DNA from: Symbiodinium natans
Taxonomy: Eukaryota; Sar; Dinophyceae; Suessiales; Symbiodiniaceae
DNA length: 64,000 nt
Direction of reading: 5' to 3'
Assembly: GCA_905221605.1 (NCBI GenBank)
Contig: CAJNDS010002712.1
Coordinates: forward strand, 762,001 to 826,000
The notes under the pieces are model-generated. The model worked only from the letters and a program-made list of their open reading frames with translations, had not been told where the DNA came from and did no database searches. The stretch's first letter is position 1, and each line of letters opens with the position of its first letter. The position numbers and the translations under genes were made by a program. Positions 48,413-60,500 of this stretch are shown here, in pieces.

Positions 48413-49604
48413 CACGGTTCCGGTAGCCAGTTAGCCAGGCCGTGTCCCTCTGCTTCTAGCAAGCCCTGAGAAGCACCCCTACAAACCTTCTTCCCAACCA
48501 GACAAAACCACCATAACCTCACAAACTCAACCCCGACACCGGCCGCAAGAAAACATCGCAGCATCATTCCCCACTCCCAGCCTATCACCTGCACCCAGCT
48601 ACAGACCCACCAGAAGCTCCATCAGAACACCCATTCTAGACGTCCTGGGACCCACGCGCCACACGCACAATAGAGCAACGACGAAGAAAGTATGAACTCA
48701 GGTTCACGTTGCGAAGTGAGTCTCAATGTATCTCACGACATCTAACCTTTTGCTTGCTACATGCCGTATTCCTGGCAATTTACAGGCTAGGGATTCGAGT
48801 TTGATGTGGCACTCCAAGGTCGGGGGTCATGGAGAGTCTGAGGGGGGGCAGTTCTCCCGCTGATTTTTTTGCGGGGCAGGGAGAGGGGGAGGGCGGAGAG
48901 GGCGTACCCAAAATATGAGGCTCCGCTTTTTTCGTTTACGGTAAGTAAGCCCCCAAAGGGATCACATCCTAGAGAAGCTCCTGTATGTAGGATGGGCATT
49001 CGTTGTCGGGTGTTGGAGGTGGCTCGTGCAGGGCAGGGGGTGGCCCTCACATGTTCTGGAGCCGGGTTGCGGTGAATAAGTGGAAAGTGGCTCCGGCTAA
49101 CTTGTTCCCAGCCGAATGAAGCTTGAGCCCATCGGTTCTTCCCTCGCTTCTTTCCCTTTGCTTGACCTCAAGGTAGAATGCGAGCATTCACCTCTATGGT
49201 CTGTGCACGGACCCAATTCTTTCTGTCTTTTTAGGTCGCCGACAATGACCGAGAAGAAGTGCAACTGTTGGCCCTAAGCGCTTAAGAAGGCCACCAGCTA
49301 GCACAAAAGGACTTGAGCTAGTAGGCTAGGAATCCTGCCAGGAGTTGCCCCGCGATTCCGGCAATCGGGAGAGCAGCCATCAGGCCGCTTGGCATGATGG
49401 TATCTATATACACTGAATGACTCTCCAGCGATCATGGTGTTCAGGGTTTAGGATGTTAGAGTTGCAAAAAAAGCAAAACCTTGTGAAGAAGGGGTTTGGC
49501 CGAAATGAGCATCGGCACCCAAAGCCGCAAAATGGGTGACTCTTCGGAGCCTCAAGCCCGAACGCCACAAGCCAGCACACCGAAGCCGTTGCGCTTGAAC
49601 CCTA

Positions 49605-49692
49605 AGCCCTAAACCCTAAACACTAAACCGCATCGCCTTGCGATGCGCATTCGCCCCAGCTGCGCAGGAGAGAAAAAAACCTAAACCCTAAA
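49605..49692. repeat. Interstitial telomere-like cluster (CCCTAAA)
   Basis: Several CCCTAAA units within two blocks immediately upstream of the first HEAT exon, apparently in an intron or 5' flank. Confidence 0.75.
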
Positions 49693-49700
49693 CTCACCAG

Positions 49701-50337
49701 GATCCAAGCCCTGAGCATGTGCTGACGGTGGTGGCTGGACTGCGCCATGACAGTGCAAGAGCTGCTGGGGCCGCACTACTTCAGTTTGCATCATATTTAT
49801 ATTGGTATTTGAGTTTAGTTATCTCCTTATTCTGAGCAATATGTTTGAATCAATACATTATAATAATCCTTAGTTTTTCCCTTGTTTCCTTGTGGCGAGG
49901 GGCTTCCAGCCACCGTAGGTCCGCCAAGCTGCTGCGCTGGCTTTGGGTTCCCTGGGCCTGGGTGGAGCGCCTCACATTGGGGCGCTGGCCGCGCTTCTGT
50001 GGCTGGGCGGCCATTGTCAATGGTTTAGGGTTTCGGGTCTGCCAACCGCCATGTGGGAACACGACGAAATTCGATGGGATCTTGCCCCGCAGGAAGGACT
50101 CCGATGCTGGAGTACGCCGAGCAGCAGCCATCGCCCTGGGCAACTTGGGGAGGATGGCTGCGGACCAGGAGGAGGCCGGGAAAGAGGATGACTTTTTGCC
50201 CAAGTTGCTTTGAGATTGTGTCTGGTAGCCTGAAGTGTTGATGGTTGTCCCTTATGCAGGTGTTGCAGGAGGCGGCTGCGTGTGACGCTGATGACGATGT
50301 GCGATTTCATGCTGCCGTGGCGCTGGGAATTGTCCAG
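49701..50337 (+). CDS. HEAT-repeat protein, four exons read (partial)
   Basis: Alpha-helical scaffold protein of stacked HEAT-type repeats, used for protein-protein binding. Exons: 49701-49787 (EHVLTVVAGLRHDSARAAG), 49919-50001 (VRQAAALALGSLG then APHIGALAALLW), 50093-50174 (KDSDAGVRRAAAIALGNLG), 50260-50337 (DADDDVRFHAAVALGIVQ). Exons two and three join within a Trp codon (TG plus G) through a GC donor at 50002; exon three joins exon four in phase 0 through a GC donor at 50175. Each exon carries about one repeat, so the exon structure follows the repeat structure. Start, stop and further repeats were not found; the intronless reductase begins only 480 bases downstream, so the remaining C-terminus must be short. 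Confidence 0.75.
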
Positions 50338-50816
50338 GCTCGGCCTTTCAGTAAGACACACTTGCTTCGCCAGACTCAACGCGCAGTCAAGTCGCCCTGA
50401 GCCTGATTGGCCATTGTAAGTGAGATGAGGCTGATGCCTTCTATCGGATGGTCCATGCCCATGCTGTCTGAACTCCCTGCATCTCCCTGCTGCCAGAGGC
50501 GACTTCGCCCAAGGCCGCGACCTCGGCCTTCCGTGGCGCAGGGCTGTCGAGGCGCTGCTCGTGGTACACAGCCGCGGTTTAATGTTCCTGTTGTAGTTTT
50601 CTGAGTTATCACTTCCTCTTAAAGTCAAGTTTTCGGTTGCCAGGTTGGTTTCCTTTGATGACCATGAGTTTGTGTGATCTTCTGAACAGCGCTGCTTTTG
50701 GTTTGACTTGCTTGCCCCACCCCCCCACCCCCCCAGTGGTCAGCAGCGTTGGTCCTGTCAAGGAGGTGCCCATAATCTGAGCACATCCCCAGCCAGCTGA
50801 CACCAGCAAAGCAGTC

Positions 50817-51710
50817 ATGTCTTCGGCATCCAGCCGTCGGATTCTGGTCACTGGAGCAAACAAGGGCATTGGCCTTGAAATTGTCAAGAAGTTGCTCACA
50901 GATGCTAGCAACACCTTCGTGTACCTTGGAGCGCGTGACGAAGGCCGCGGGCAAAGCGCAGTCAAGAGTTTGATCGAAATGCACCCCGACTGGCAGGACC
51001 GAGTGGACCTTCTTCTGATTGATCCAACAAGCGACTCTTCCGTCGCAGCTGCGCAGCGCAAGCTGCAGGCTGCTAGCGTTGAGCTTTACGGAATCGTAAA
51101 CAATGCGGGGTCGTTCATGAAATTTTCCGACATGCTGAACCTCCATCTCTATGGCACCAAGAGAGTCAACGATGCCTTGGTTGGGTTGGTGAGTCCCACC
51201 GGAGGACGAATTGTGAACATCTCATCCGGAGGGGCCCCAACATGCGTGGCGAAGTGCCGCGCTGATCGCAAGGAGCTTCTGAGCAGATCTGACCTGACCT
51301 GGGAGCAGATTCATACTCTTGCAGGTGAGGTGGACGCCATCTTGCAAACCTTGCCGGCGGATGCAGACGACACGATTGTAGCCGAGGCCACCGGAGTTTC
51401 ATGGGGCTTGGATGGCTATGGATTCTCAAAGGCGCTCGTGAACTGCTATACGGCATGGCTACAGATGCAGTATCCTAGCCTCATTATCAGCTGCTGCAAC
51501 CCAGGCTTTATTGAGACAGACCTCTCGCGCCCCTATGCTGAAAAGAGCGGGAAGACACCGGCAGCATTGGGCATGCAGCCAGTCGAGCAAGGCGCAGTGG
51601 TTCCCTGCAAGCTGGTTCTTGAGGATTCATGTGCGAGAGGGCTCTATTATGGCAGTGACGGCAAGGCCTGTGGCTTCGCTGAGGTGGATCCCGATGACTT
51701 CGAGTCATGA
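50817..51710 (+). CDS. Short-chain dehydrogenase/reductase (carbonyl-reductase-like), intronless
   Basis: NAD(P)-dependent oxidoreductase with a Rossmann fold; 297 residues, complete from ATG 50817 to TGA 51708-51710. Visible motifs in order: TGANKGIG cofactor loop (residues ~12-19), VNNAG (~98-102), IVNISSG with the catalytic Ser (~133-139), YGFSK (Tyr-x-x-x-Lys catalytic pair, ~201-205), and NPGFIETD after the active site. The long insertion before the Tyr-Lys pair and the C-terminal EDSCARGLYYGSDGK segment resemble the carbonyl reductase (CBR1) branch. Lack of introns is unusual here and suggests origin as a processed copy, but no spliced-leader relic is visible just upstream. A C-rich tract ending in AG at 50720-50741 is a plausible trans-splice acceptor. 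Substrate unknown; probably cytosolic, since no leader is seen. Confidence 0.93.
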   Translation: MSSASSRRILVTGANKGIGLEIVKKLLTDASNTFVYLGARDEGRGQSAVKSLIEMHPDWQDRVDLLLIDPTSDSSVAAAQRKLQAASVELYGIVNNAGSFMKFSDMLNLHLYGTKRVNDALVGLVSPTGGRIVNISSGGAPTCVAKCRADRKELLSRSDLTWEQIHTLAGEVDAILQTLPADADDTIVAEATGVSWGLDGYGFSKALVNCYTAWLQMQYPSLIISCCNPGFIETDLSRPYAEKSGKTPAALGMQPVEQGAVVPCKLVLEDSCARGLYYGSDGKACGFAEVDPDDFES

Positions 51711-54084
51711 ATGCCATGACAATCTTCGAGCACAAACGAAAGCACAGCTTGAAAAACCATATAGTGCCATACTGATTACATCAACGAGAGCAAAGCAACA
51801 ACATGAACCCCATTTGAAGCAACCTGTGACTAACGGTGATGATTAGATTAAATGGGCAGAGTCAGAGTCCACTGACTGGATGGCGGAGAGCAATCCGGCC
51901 CTTTTACTTGATTTTGTTCACATCTGTTGCCCAACTCTTCCTGGATTCCTTGCCTTCTTCCACACTTACGCCTGCAACTGCCGTGCGCCACCGCAAATGA
52001 CCCTGCCTGTTCTGGGTGCAGAGCTCTTCCCGGATGCTTGTATGTTTTTTTCTGATTTGCCGTGGTTGGTTGCTTCACCTCAGGCAAATTAAGGAGCTGA
52101 TTCTATGGCAGTGCGGTCACCAACCGAGAGCAGCAAAGTTGACCAGGCAGTAGAAGGACCGTTGCGCGAAGCAGCAGTGGAGAAACAACTCTGCACCACC
52201 TTCCACGCGCGACAGCGTGGACAGAAGCTTTATTACAACTCCCTGTTCCGAAAGCTACATCGTCTAGGCTAGGTTCTTTTCATGCAGAAGGAGAAGGAGG
52301 TGATTAAAAATATCTCGCAAAACCAGGAGCGCGTAACACACCGTCATGTGCATGGCTCCCTGTGCATTTCCTTCTCAGCAAGGGCTTTAGGGCAGAAGAC
52401 GCTGTAAGAGGGGTGGTGGCCACCATGTCAGTAGGTTGGGCATGTGGAACGTGCACCGGTTTGGGGTTTGGGGTTTAGGGATTGTTAATCACGACGAATG
52501 CAGCAACCGGTGTCGCTGCAGGGACGCCTGCTTCAAAGTGGCTGCTGAGCATTTAGTCACCGAGCCTGTGACCTGCTGACTTCTGAGGCTTTAGGAGCTT
52601 GCTTGAAGGTTGTTGGTAAGCCTCACGAAAGGTATAGGGTTTTCGGTGATCCATACAAGAGGTATCACTATCACGACGGGACTTCCAGGAACATTGTGTT
52701 AATACCTCCATGTTTGAGGGATCTTGGTTGGAGGTGCTGGGGCACATGCTTGAATGGTCACGTGACACGTTTCTGTCCCCAGAGATGCCAATGCTATTCT
52801 TCTTTCCCTTCAACTGGCTTCTGCCGTTAGTTCTTGAAGGTTTATGGCGAGCTGAGCTGAACTTGGGTTCCACTAATAGGAGAGTTTAGGGTTTAGGGTT
52901 TAGGGGATGAACAGCATGAGTTACGGGTGAGGGAGACCCTTCTGTGAAAGAGTGGGCTGGATAGTTTGTCATGTGTTGGGAAGGGCTTGATACCTGGAGC
53001 CTTGAACTGCAAACCTAAGCTGCAGGCCACAGGCCTTCAAAAAGAGGGATACGCAAAGAAAGCCTGCTGGCCAACGCTGCCGCGGGACTGTCCATGCTTG
53101 CTGCGGACCTTTCCCCAATGATCTGTACAGTACCTGGTAGGCTAACGACGACGCAAATGCTCCAGCCCGGTGCCTCGACATAGTCGGTCAAGGCTGCTCA
53201 AAATCGGGTATGCAATTGGGCATATTCTGTTGCACCAAAGAGTGTCTGATGCCGTGACGAGAAGTGCAGCCCTCCAACGATTCTCAACAAGTGCAGGAGG
53301 GCGTGTACAGTCGCGTCCTCCTGCGCCACCTGCGCCCTACCTTTGTAGCAGCCTGAGTCCTATAGCAGGAGCAACACAGCTTTTTCAAATCATGCTCATG
53401 ATTTCGTGCAGTATAGACATGCAGCCGGTATACATATAGTAGGAAGAACTGGCAGTTCCATCAGCTTGGCCATGGCGACGTCCATCAGCGCATGCCCGCG
53501 GGCGGAAAGCCGAGTTCTGCGCAAGCTGTGCGGCGAGCTGGCGGTGGGCAGTAGCAAGGCATTGTGAGCAACACGCGAGCGCCATGACGTTGCAACAGCA
53601 GCTGCGAGTGTACATCGATTCCTCCATACGAGCAGCACGCGCATGTTTATGCATGTAGTTCCGGTCTGCCGCACACATGTTCCCTCTAAAGTGCGTCAGG
53701 GTTCCTTCAGACTATAGACGTTACTAGACTGCACTGCACGTGTCATACTGTCTTCAAGCCATTTAAGAAAGCAAGTGCAGACCAAGCATTGGTTCGATGA
53801 TTTTTGTATCCGCACGGCACAAGGTACTATGCGCATGTGGAGCTGTGCTCTCGACTCCTCTCTTTGGGGGAGAAGGCCTCGCTCCAGGCCAGACAAGTTT
53901 AAGTTAACTGTGGCCATTACTGTCATGCGTCGTGAGCTACTGCAGCGGGGAATCTATGAGTCCATGCATCACGCGCTCGACTTCCCTTTTTGCCGATTCA
54001 GATCCTGCAGTAGCACGCCGCAAAAGAATTTCCCTTTCCGAATGCGGAACAGTGAATGCTGCCTCGCCTCGGCACCGCCAGAAG

Positions 54085-54187
54085 GGTCCAAGCTGAAGTC
54101 GAATGCCATGTGCAGGAAGTGGAGCAGCAGGTCCAGAAGTTTGCCCCTGCCCTGTGTGAGCAGCCAAAGACGCTCAACTCACAATTG
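54085..54187 (+). CDS. Candidate single exon, Gln/Glu-rich helical segment
   Basis: AG at 54083-54084 and GTAAG after 54187 bracket an open stretch reading VQAEVECHVQEVEQQVQKF, a heptad-like pattern compatible with a short coiled coil. No family is recognised and no neighbouring exon was matched to it, so this rests on splice-site context and composition only. Confidence 0.3.
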
Positions 54188-54278
54188 GTAAGAAGGTGTT
54201 GAGTATCTGTCTCGGACTAGTCCATGTTTATAGGCTCCCCAGCACTTCAGCCTAAAACATTATAGTTGTCTTAGTTGT

Positions 54279-54374
54279 AGGGCATTTAACCTGTAACTTT
54301 TTGGGGGTACTAGAATCCCCTTATAATCCCAAAGGTGAACCTTTAGTTCCCCAAGGGTACTGGACAACTAAGTT
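54279..54374. repeat. Dispersed ~96-bp element, copy C
   Basis: Third copy of the element at 47081-47176 and 48081-48180, same strand, ending ACTGGACAACTAAGT. Confidence 0.8.
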
Positions 54375-57300
54375 GTGCAACATAATCATTCAGTACATAT
54401 ACATATGGCTGGTTTCATACCGGATCGAGTAAGCATCAATCCCCTTGCTGTGTGAGATCCAGTGCAGAAGGCATGGCAGCGAGAGAGACGGAGACCGAGA
54501 AAAAGCGAATAGATAGAGAAACAAAAACTGTAAACAAATTCACAGCAAGTCCGAGAAAAAAGTGTCATTTGCACAGAGTTCAACTTGCCAGGTGCTTTAT
54601 GACAGTTCTATTGCTTTATGGGCTATTTTATGTTAGAGCATTCTTGCACGCAAGAATCGTGTATCGACTTTTCATTCATCGGTTGTCTTACTAAATAGCG
54701 TAGTTCGAAGAAATACTGTCAAACCAAAAACCCCCAAATAGTTCGTCGACCTTAAATCCACATCGGTTCGGCCTGTACATGTGCCCCGTTACCTTAAACC
54801 CAGCACTTGGAAACGTCTCAAGTGTGCAACTAACTTCTTCTGAATCTATAGGCAGCCCGACCTGGATTCTGGGCACGTATCCCTACTCCCTCATGCCCTG
54901 CTCACCTCGGTCCACTACGCTAAAGTCGCTAAAGTGTTCGAAGCTTTTCAGGTCAGTCACGGAAGTCTTGACGGCACTGGCCAAGCGAGGCTCACGGTTC
55001 CCAGTGGCCCAAGGGTTCAGGGGCCAAACTTATTGCGGGAGCTACATGTCGGTTTTTTTTCTCTGATGGTGCATGAGTCAGGGGCTGGGCCGGTCAAGCG
55101 TTTCTCCGGTTTCTGTAGTGAAGGGTGAAAGTGAGGCTACCGTGGTCTTCCAACCGTGCCTAGAAATTTTCAGAAGCAGCAAGCAAGAAGCCACACCGCC
55201 ACACCGAACCATGATGCTTGCAGGTTGGGATTCCTCCGTGGCTCACGTGCTGCTCGGCCAGCACACGCGATGAGAGGGCACGCTGTTGGGCTTCTTTCTT
55301 GAAGCGGGCACCCTGCAGCGCCCCAGCTTGTGCCAATTGCCATGAGCACCCCCTAAAGTTCCTGAAGCCCCACAGCCTCAAGCTCCATAAGCCCTCTTGA
55401 GCCCAGCACACACAAGGATCACTTGCTTGCGGGAAGCGGGTCTCGAGGCCCGGGCCGGGGGTATGCTGTCGGGGTGCAAGTTTGGGGTTCGTCCGAAGGA
55501 CCTCTTTCACCAGGACACACATAAACCAATGAAAAAACCCTCTGAAAAATCAGAGCTTGGCTTGGCCAGGCGAACACCTACCACTTAAGTCTGCAACTCG
55601 GAGTTGGGTGTTGGTGCATTGGTGCATTGGTACCTGGGCCATGGTCTGTGGGTAGTCATTGCACATCTGTGTGAGAGCGGGTTGCCTCCTCCACTTTGCT
55701 GAGGGGGCTTGGATGTGAATGTTCGTCCTGAATTGCCTCAAGGTTCCGGCATTGCTGCCTCGGCCAAGAGGCCCGTTTGAGTCTGCAGACAGATTGAAGG
55801 TAACCTCCGTTATCTTCGGCAGCAGATTTCAGTCTAGCGGAAGCCTGGCTAGACTCTGAGCCCGAGATAGCTGCAGTATATGCAGCTGTTCAAATGGGGC
55901 GTGCAGTCGGGCCTTTGATCTAACAATCGTAAGTTGAACATATAGAGGCACCGCATAAGCGTTTCCACAGCTGCAGTAAGAGGCTCTCATGGGCTTCAGC
56001 TTTGAGCGCGCTGCATGAGATGCGACTCGTTCCAAGCAGGGCAGATCCAGAGATTTGGTTCGGTCGCTTCAGTGCAAGCAGGAGTGGCCCGAATCAGCTC
56101 AAAGCAGGTCGGCTTGAAGCAACCTGCCAAGGGGATGAAGCCTGACCCCCATGTCCCCGGGTGCTTAACATTGCCGCGCAGGCACGAATTCTAAGCTGTG
56201 GCCGGTGTCAGTGTTGATCGTCTTACCTAGGAAGCCCCGGCGCAAAAAGGGCCTAGAGGTGAACTCGAATGGCAAGCCCTCCGGGTCAGGGTTGTTATAT
56301 GGCCTAGCTGTTCGGTTTGAGGTCGAGTAGCAGTGTCTTTCGGTGTGTGGATTTTGGGCCGAGTCGCTGTCGTCCCTTGGGCGATGTCGAGTACTATGCA
56401 TCCCCATGCACGACCAATACAAGGTATTCTTGCTCATGCCTGCCGAACGAGTACAGCCTGAGTTCTGTCCACGCCTCAGCAGTAGCCTCTTCCACATGAC
56501 CCTTCTATAAGAAGCCGCAATGCAGGACGGTCGAATGGAGGCGATGTACCTTGCTCCTTTTTCGGGGCATTCAACATGAATGAGTGTTTCCTTGACGGCA
56601 CGGTGACGTATTGCGCTCTAGGCACTGCTGGGGTGAAAGGGCCGAAGGCCAGAAAAAGCTAGTGGCACTCTGTAGGGTATCTGCACGAAACACCGGATGG
56701 CGTAAGGTGATCGTGGCAGGACAGCAGAGAGGAAGTTGGACCATGGCGGCGACCTGGCCTCGACAACGGCAGCGTCGTCGAGCTTGGTATGTGCTGATAG
56801 CGCGTTCCGTGTACAGAACCTGGGATACTTGTACACTAGATAAACGATCAGGGGATGAATTGCAGGAAGATCAGCACACTCACGCATGTCACGACGATCG
56901 GTTCCTCGAGAATGAGTCGCGTCAACCTTTTCGCTGTCGCCTATCGCTCAACCTTTCCGACAGAGATTGAAGATACAGCATTCGGGCAGCGACGTCTGAG
57001 ATGTTGAGCAGTGTGGGTCGCAACAAACGCAACGCAAACAGCGTGAGCCGACATGAGGTATGTATCCTTGACGACCATCTCACCCCCTGTTTCCACAGCC
57101 ACGAGATCCTTTGTGCTGGCATCATGAAGTCGAGTGTCGCGTCTTGGCACGGATGGGCTTCTGATTCATTCCACAGACCCGACAAACCTAAGGCAACCTC
57201 CCCCCCCACCCACCCCAAACCCCCAATGTACTTCGAAGTGCCCAAAATGCGCTGCTGTTGTTTAGCGTGCAGACTTCCAGAGGTGCGATCTCTAAACCGT

Positions 57301-57585
57301 CCATACCCCCAGCTGAGGAAGGGAGGTCCTGGCCTGTTGCTCTGCATCTCCTTGACCACGCCTGTGCACAGCGTCTCCGGCCAACTGAGAGGACGGCTTG
57401 GGATATGAGCGCCTGAAGGTCGGATGGTTTTGTGCCGTTGAAGGAAATGGGGGAGGGGCAGCTGGTGCGCAGTAGGTACCATGGATACACTGAAGAGTGA
57501 GCCTGAGCTGCTCATATGCACGCCGGGGTTTTTCTGCAAATCTACAACCCGACGTGTTCTCAAATGCCCAGAACCAGACTGCAAG

Positions 57586-60500
57586 GACCTTCAATGCCGC
57601 CATTTCGCCAACGGACAATGCCAACTGGGCCCTGAGTGCAGGTGCTTGGCCTGGCGAGGGCCAATAAGAGTCACAGAGCAGATTATGAGGCAAGTGAACC
57701 GCCACCACAATTGCAACGATCGGCCGTGCCGCAAAGTCTGAGTGCGCCAGGGCTTCTGCAGAGGATGCGCAGCTGGCAGGTGTGGCCGGATGCTTGGCTG
57801 CCACGGGCTGTCGGCACTCGGAATTTCGGGAGCCCGCACATTGCGCAGTTTTGTGGCTGCCAACGCCTCAACCAGAAACTCAGGATGTGGTGACCTTCAA
57901 CTCACTCATGGGGTGCGGCCGAGGCGGCTTCCAACCTGCCTCGCTGCTTCCATGGACTCGGTGAACCCGGAATCTCTTGCCCTGCTCAGAACTCTTGATT
58001 CTGTCCAAACCCCCCTCCCGTGAAGAATAGTGGATATCTGTAGCAAAAAGAGGGCAGAATGTTTAGAGTGCAGTGCTTAGCTCGGGGATAGCTGGCTTTC
58101 GGGTTCGTGGCAACAGTTTAGGGACGCGGCCTGTTTCGGTCCGGCCAGAATATTACTGCAGTTTTGAGAGCTTAGAGATAGGAGACGCGAGGGAGTAGAT
58201 TCATAGTTTGTCATTGACAAGGTCTTCAGAAGGAGCCCAAGAAACTTTAGAGGCTGGGAATCTAGAAGTACACTGGCACTTTGTAGCATTTGGCTCGTTC
58301 ATGGCCCTCTGCAAAGGCAGCGCTGATTGGACGCTATCCCTGTCTCTCGCTCAAAATTCGGATCATGCCGGCCAACAGGCTCACGAAGCAACTACGGGTT
58401 TGGCTGTTTCGGACAAATCTGTGAAAGTAGAGATGGGCTTTCCCATGCTGGGGTTTCCCGAAAGTAGGCTGAAAGGAAAGACTGGAATCTCATACAACAG
58501 GGTGCAAAAAAATATGGACAGTGTTAGTTCGAGCTGATTCGGTGCTCGAGGTGCAGCTTCGGGGGTTGCAATGCATCTCTGAAGCTCCGTGTGTATCAGA
58601 TCCTGGTTTACATTTCTGGCGAGTGTGAGCCTGAATGCTAAATGACAAATTCACCCCGACAGCTCCAAGCAACCAAATGATTCTGCAGCTTTTCGGCTTC
58701 CGAATGCCTGATTCTGACTTTTCCGGCTCTGTTCGGCTCGCATTCGCCACCCCCTTCGAAATTTAGCGCGTGGCTTCGGGTTCAGGATTTGGGAGGATGA
58801 TGCGTCGATTTCTTGTCCTCTGCGTCTGTACTCCACGAACTAAGGTATCTTCTCGACAACTTGAGACCACAGTCCTGCAGGCCCTTGTGGGTGTAGAATG
58901 TCAGGTGCATGGTTCACTGAGCTTTCTGTTATCAACAAGTGGGGTAGCACATCTAAGTGGGCATTGGGCAAGCCTGGCAAGCCTGCTCTTGAAGTGTGGT
59001 TCAAGGCAGGCAACTTGAAGCACGCAGCCCTTGTCCTGGATGCTAATCCGCGTGATACCGAGGGTTTCGAGTTTCAGAGCTGTGGCGTTTCGATCGGAAG
59101 AATATGGAACTCTTCAGAGCACTGTTTCGGACTGGCTCTTCAATCGTTGAAGATCTGTGTTTGGCTTGGCATCATCCCGTCCGTACTATCTTGTCTTTCT
59201 GGTTTGTTTTGCATGTCTCTTGGTTCCTCTTGCAGGAACATCTTCACGGTGCTTCGCCCATTGAAGTAAACAAATCTGCCGATATGCCTGCATGCTGCAA
59301 GTAGCCAAAAGACTTCTGCTGCATCTGGTCCATGTAGTAAGAACTCAGTTTCGTTAGCGGCTAGCGCTTTAAGAGTGTTCAAGGTGATGACGGCTTTCTT
59401 GGGTTCCGGAAACTTTTGATGTTGTTAGTTGCACGGGTGGCAACTCACAACAACTTAATGCCGTGGGTCAGTGCAAGAGGATAAGGAACCGTTATGGCTG
59501 CAATGTTTGCACCACGGATTGTGATCCCAACAAGCGACCAGACATTACCAGATGCCCATAGGCTGTTCTGAGGCTCCAAGGCGCAAACTGCCCGATGCAG
59601 CCTCCGCCTGTCGAAGCCTTCGCCCCAGCAGGCCGACTGCAGTCAGCCACGACACGGCAGCAAGCTCCTTGGCTTCAGAGAGTGGTGATGCTCGAGGAAG
59701 TCTTTGCCCCCGCTTGACGGTGGCAATGCTGCACGTTGCTTATGTTGGTCAAGATGCAGACTTGACCCAAGCTAGGACTGTGACCCGATGAATTGACCAG
59801 ATGAAAAGTTTCCTGGTGCAAGGCTCGAAGCCTTGGCCCTGGGCTTTGCAAATGGCTCGTGGCTGCAGCTGTGCTGCAGGGGAGCGCTTGAGCAGTGGAG
59901 CAAAGGTTACAAGGATGAGCATGCTTCTGAATCCACCTGCATGTTGTATTTTGCGGAGGTGAAACCCGGGACCCGATAGTCCACATCTTGCAGATGCGTC
60001 ACCCAGACACTTTGCACTTTGCAGAAGGCCCTGTCATAGGGCCTGGATTTCAGACTTTCCAGCTGAACGAAGGCGCGGACATTGTGGGCTGGACAGCCGT
60101 CCTTGGCCTCTTGGTGCCCTTGGAGATGGGAGATGGTTTTGCTTCTGATGATGCACATTTCCAGGCAGAAATTGGAACCCGGCATATCATACATACCTCA
60201 TATTACGGAACATCCACCGTCCCCCACCAAGCTTAACAGCCGCCCAGAACCTAAACTCAACACTGGGCAGGCAGAATTTTGCCTCTGAAGAAGCCTTGAA
60301 TCTGCTCGGACTACCCAAGGCTTCGAAATATGGCCACTGTCCCTCCAGGTCCGGGAACTCGGGTTCGCTCTGCTTGATACAGCTGTGCGCTGTTTCTCTT
60401 CGAGGTCTAAAGAGGTTGAATTTGGGCTGAAGGACTGACAGGACTGACCATTACCATTCCAGCTCGACTTGCTTTTCAGATTGAGGTCCTCTGCAACCTG

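Larger units (their letters stand above)
44733..49700. other. Unassigned 5-kb stretch with dispersed repeats
   Basis: No gene recognised. It holds two copies of a ~96-100 bp dispersed element (47081-47176, 48081-48180), TA microsatellites (48310-48412) and a telomere-like cluster (49605-49692). An open frame at 44910-45239 begins with a Lys/Arg-rich segment (QERQRKLKKKVPPKKWKRR) and could be an exon of an unknown nuclear protein, but it has no supporting context. A possible exon near 46633-46690 (FRAMGGHNPNDTIRSG) is also unrecognised. Confidence 0.4.
51711..57585. other. Unassigned 5.9-kb stretch
   Basis: Mostly without recognisable exons. Contains telomere-like strings (52459-52482, 52886-52905), the third dispersed-element copy (54279-54374) and one candidate coiled-coil exon (54085-54187). 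Confidence 0.4.

Noticed and set aside
58898-59269. Open frame with SVINKWGSTSKWAL considered as another PPR repeat.
   Set aside because: The helix-turn-helix pattern breaks after Trp and no phase-matched neighbour was found.
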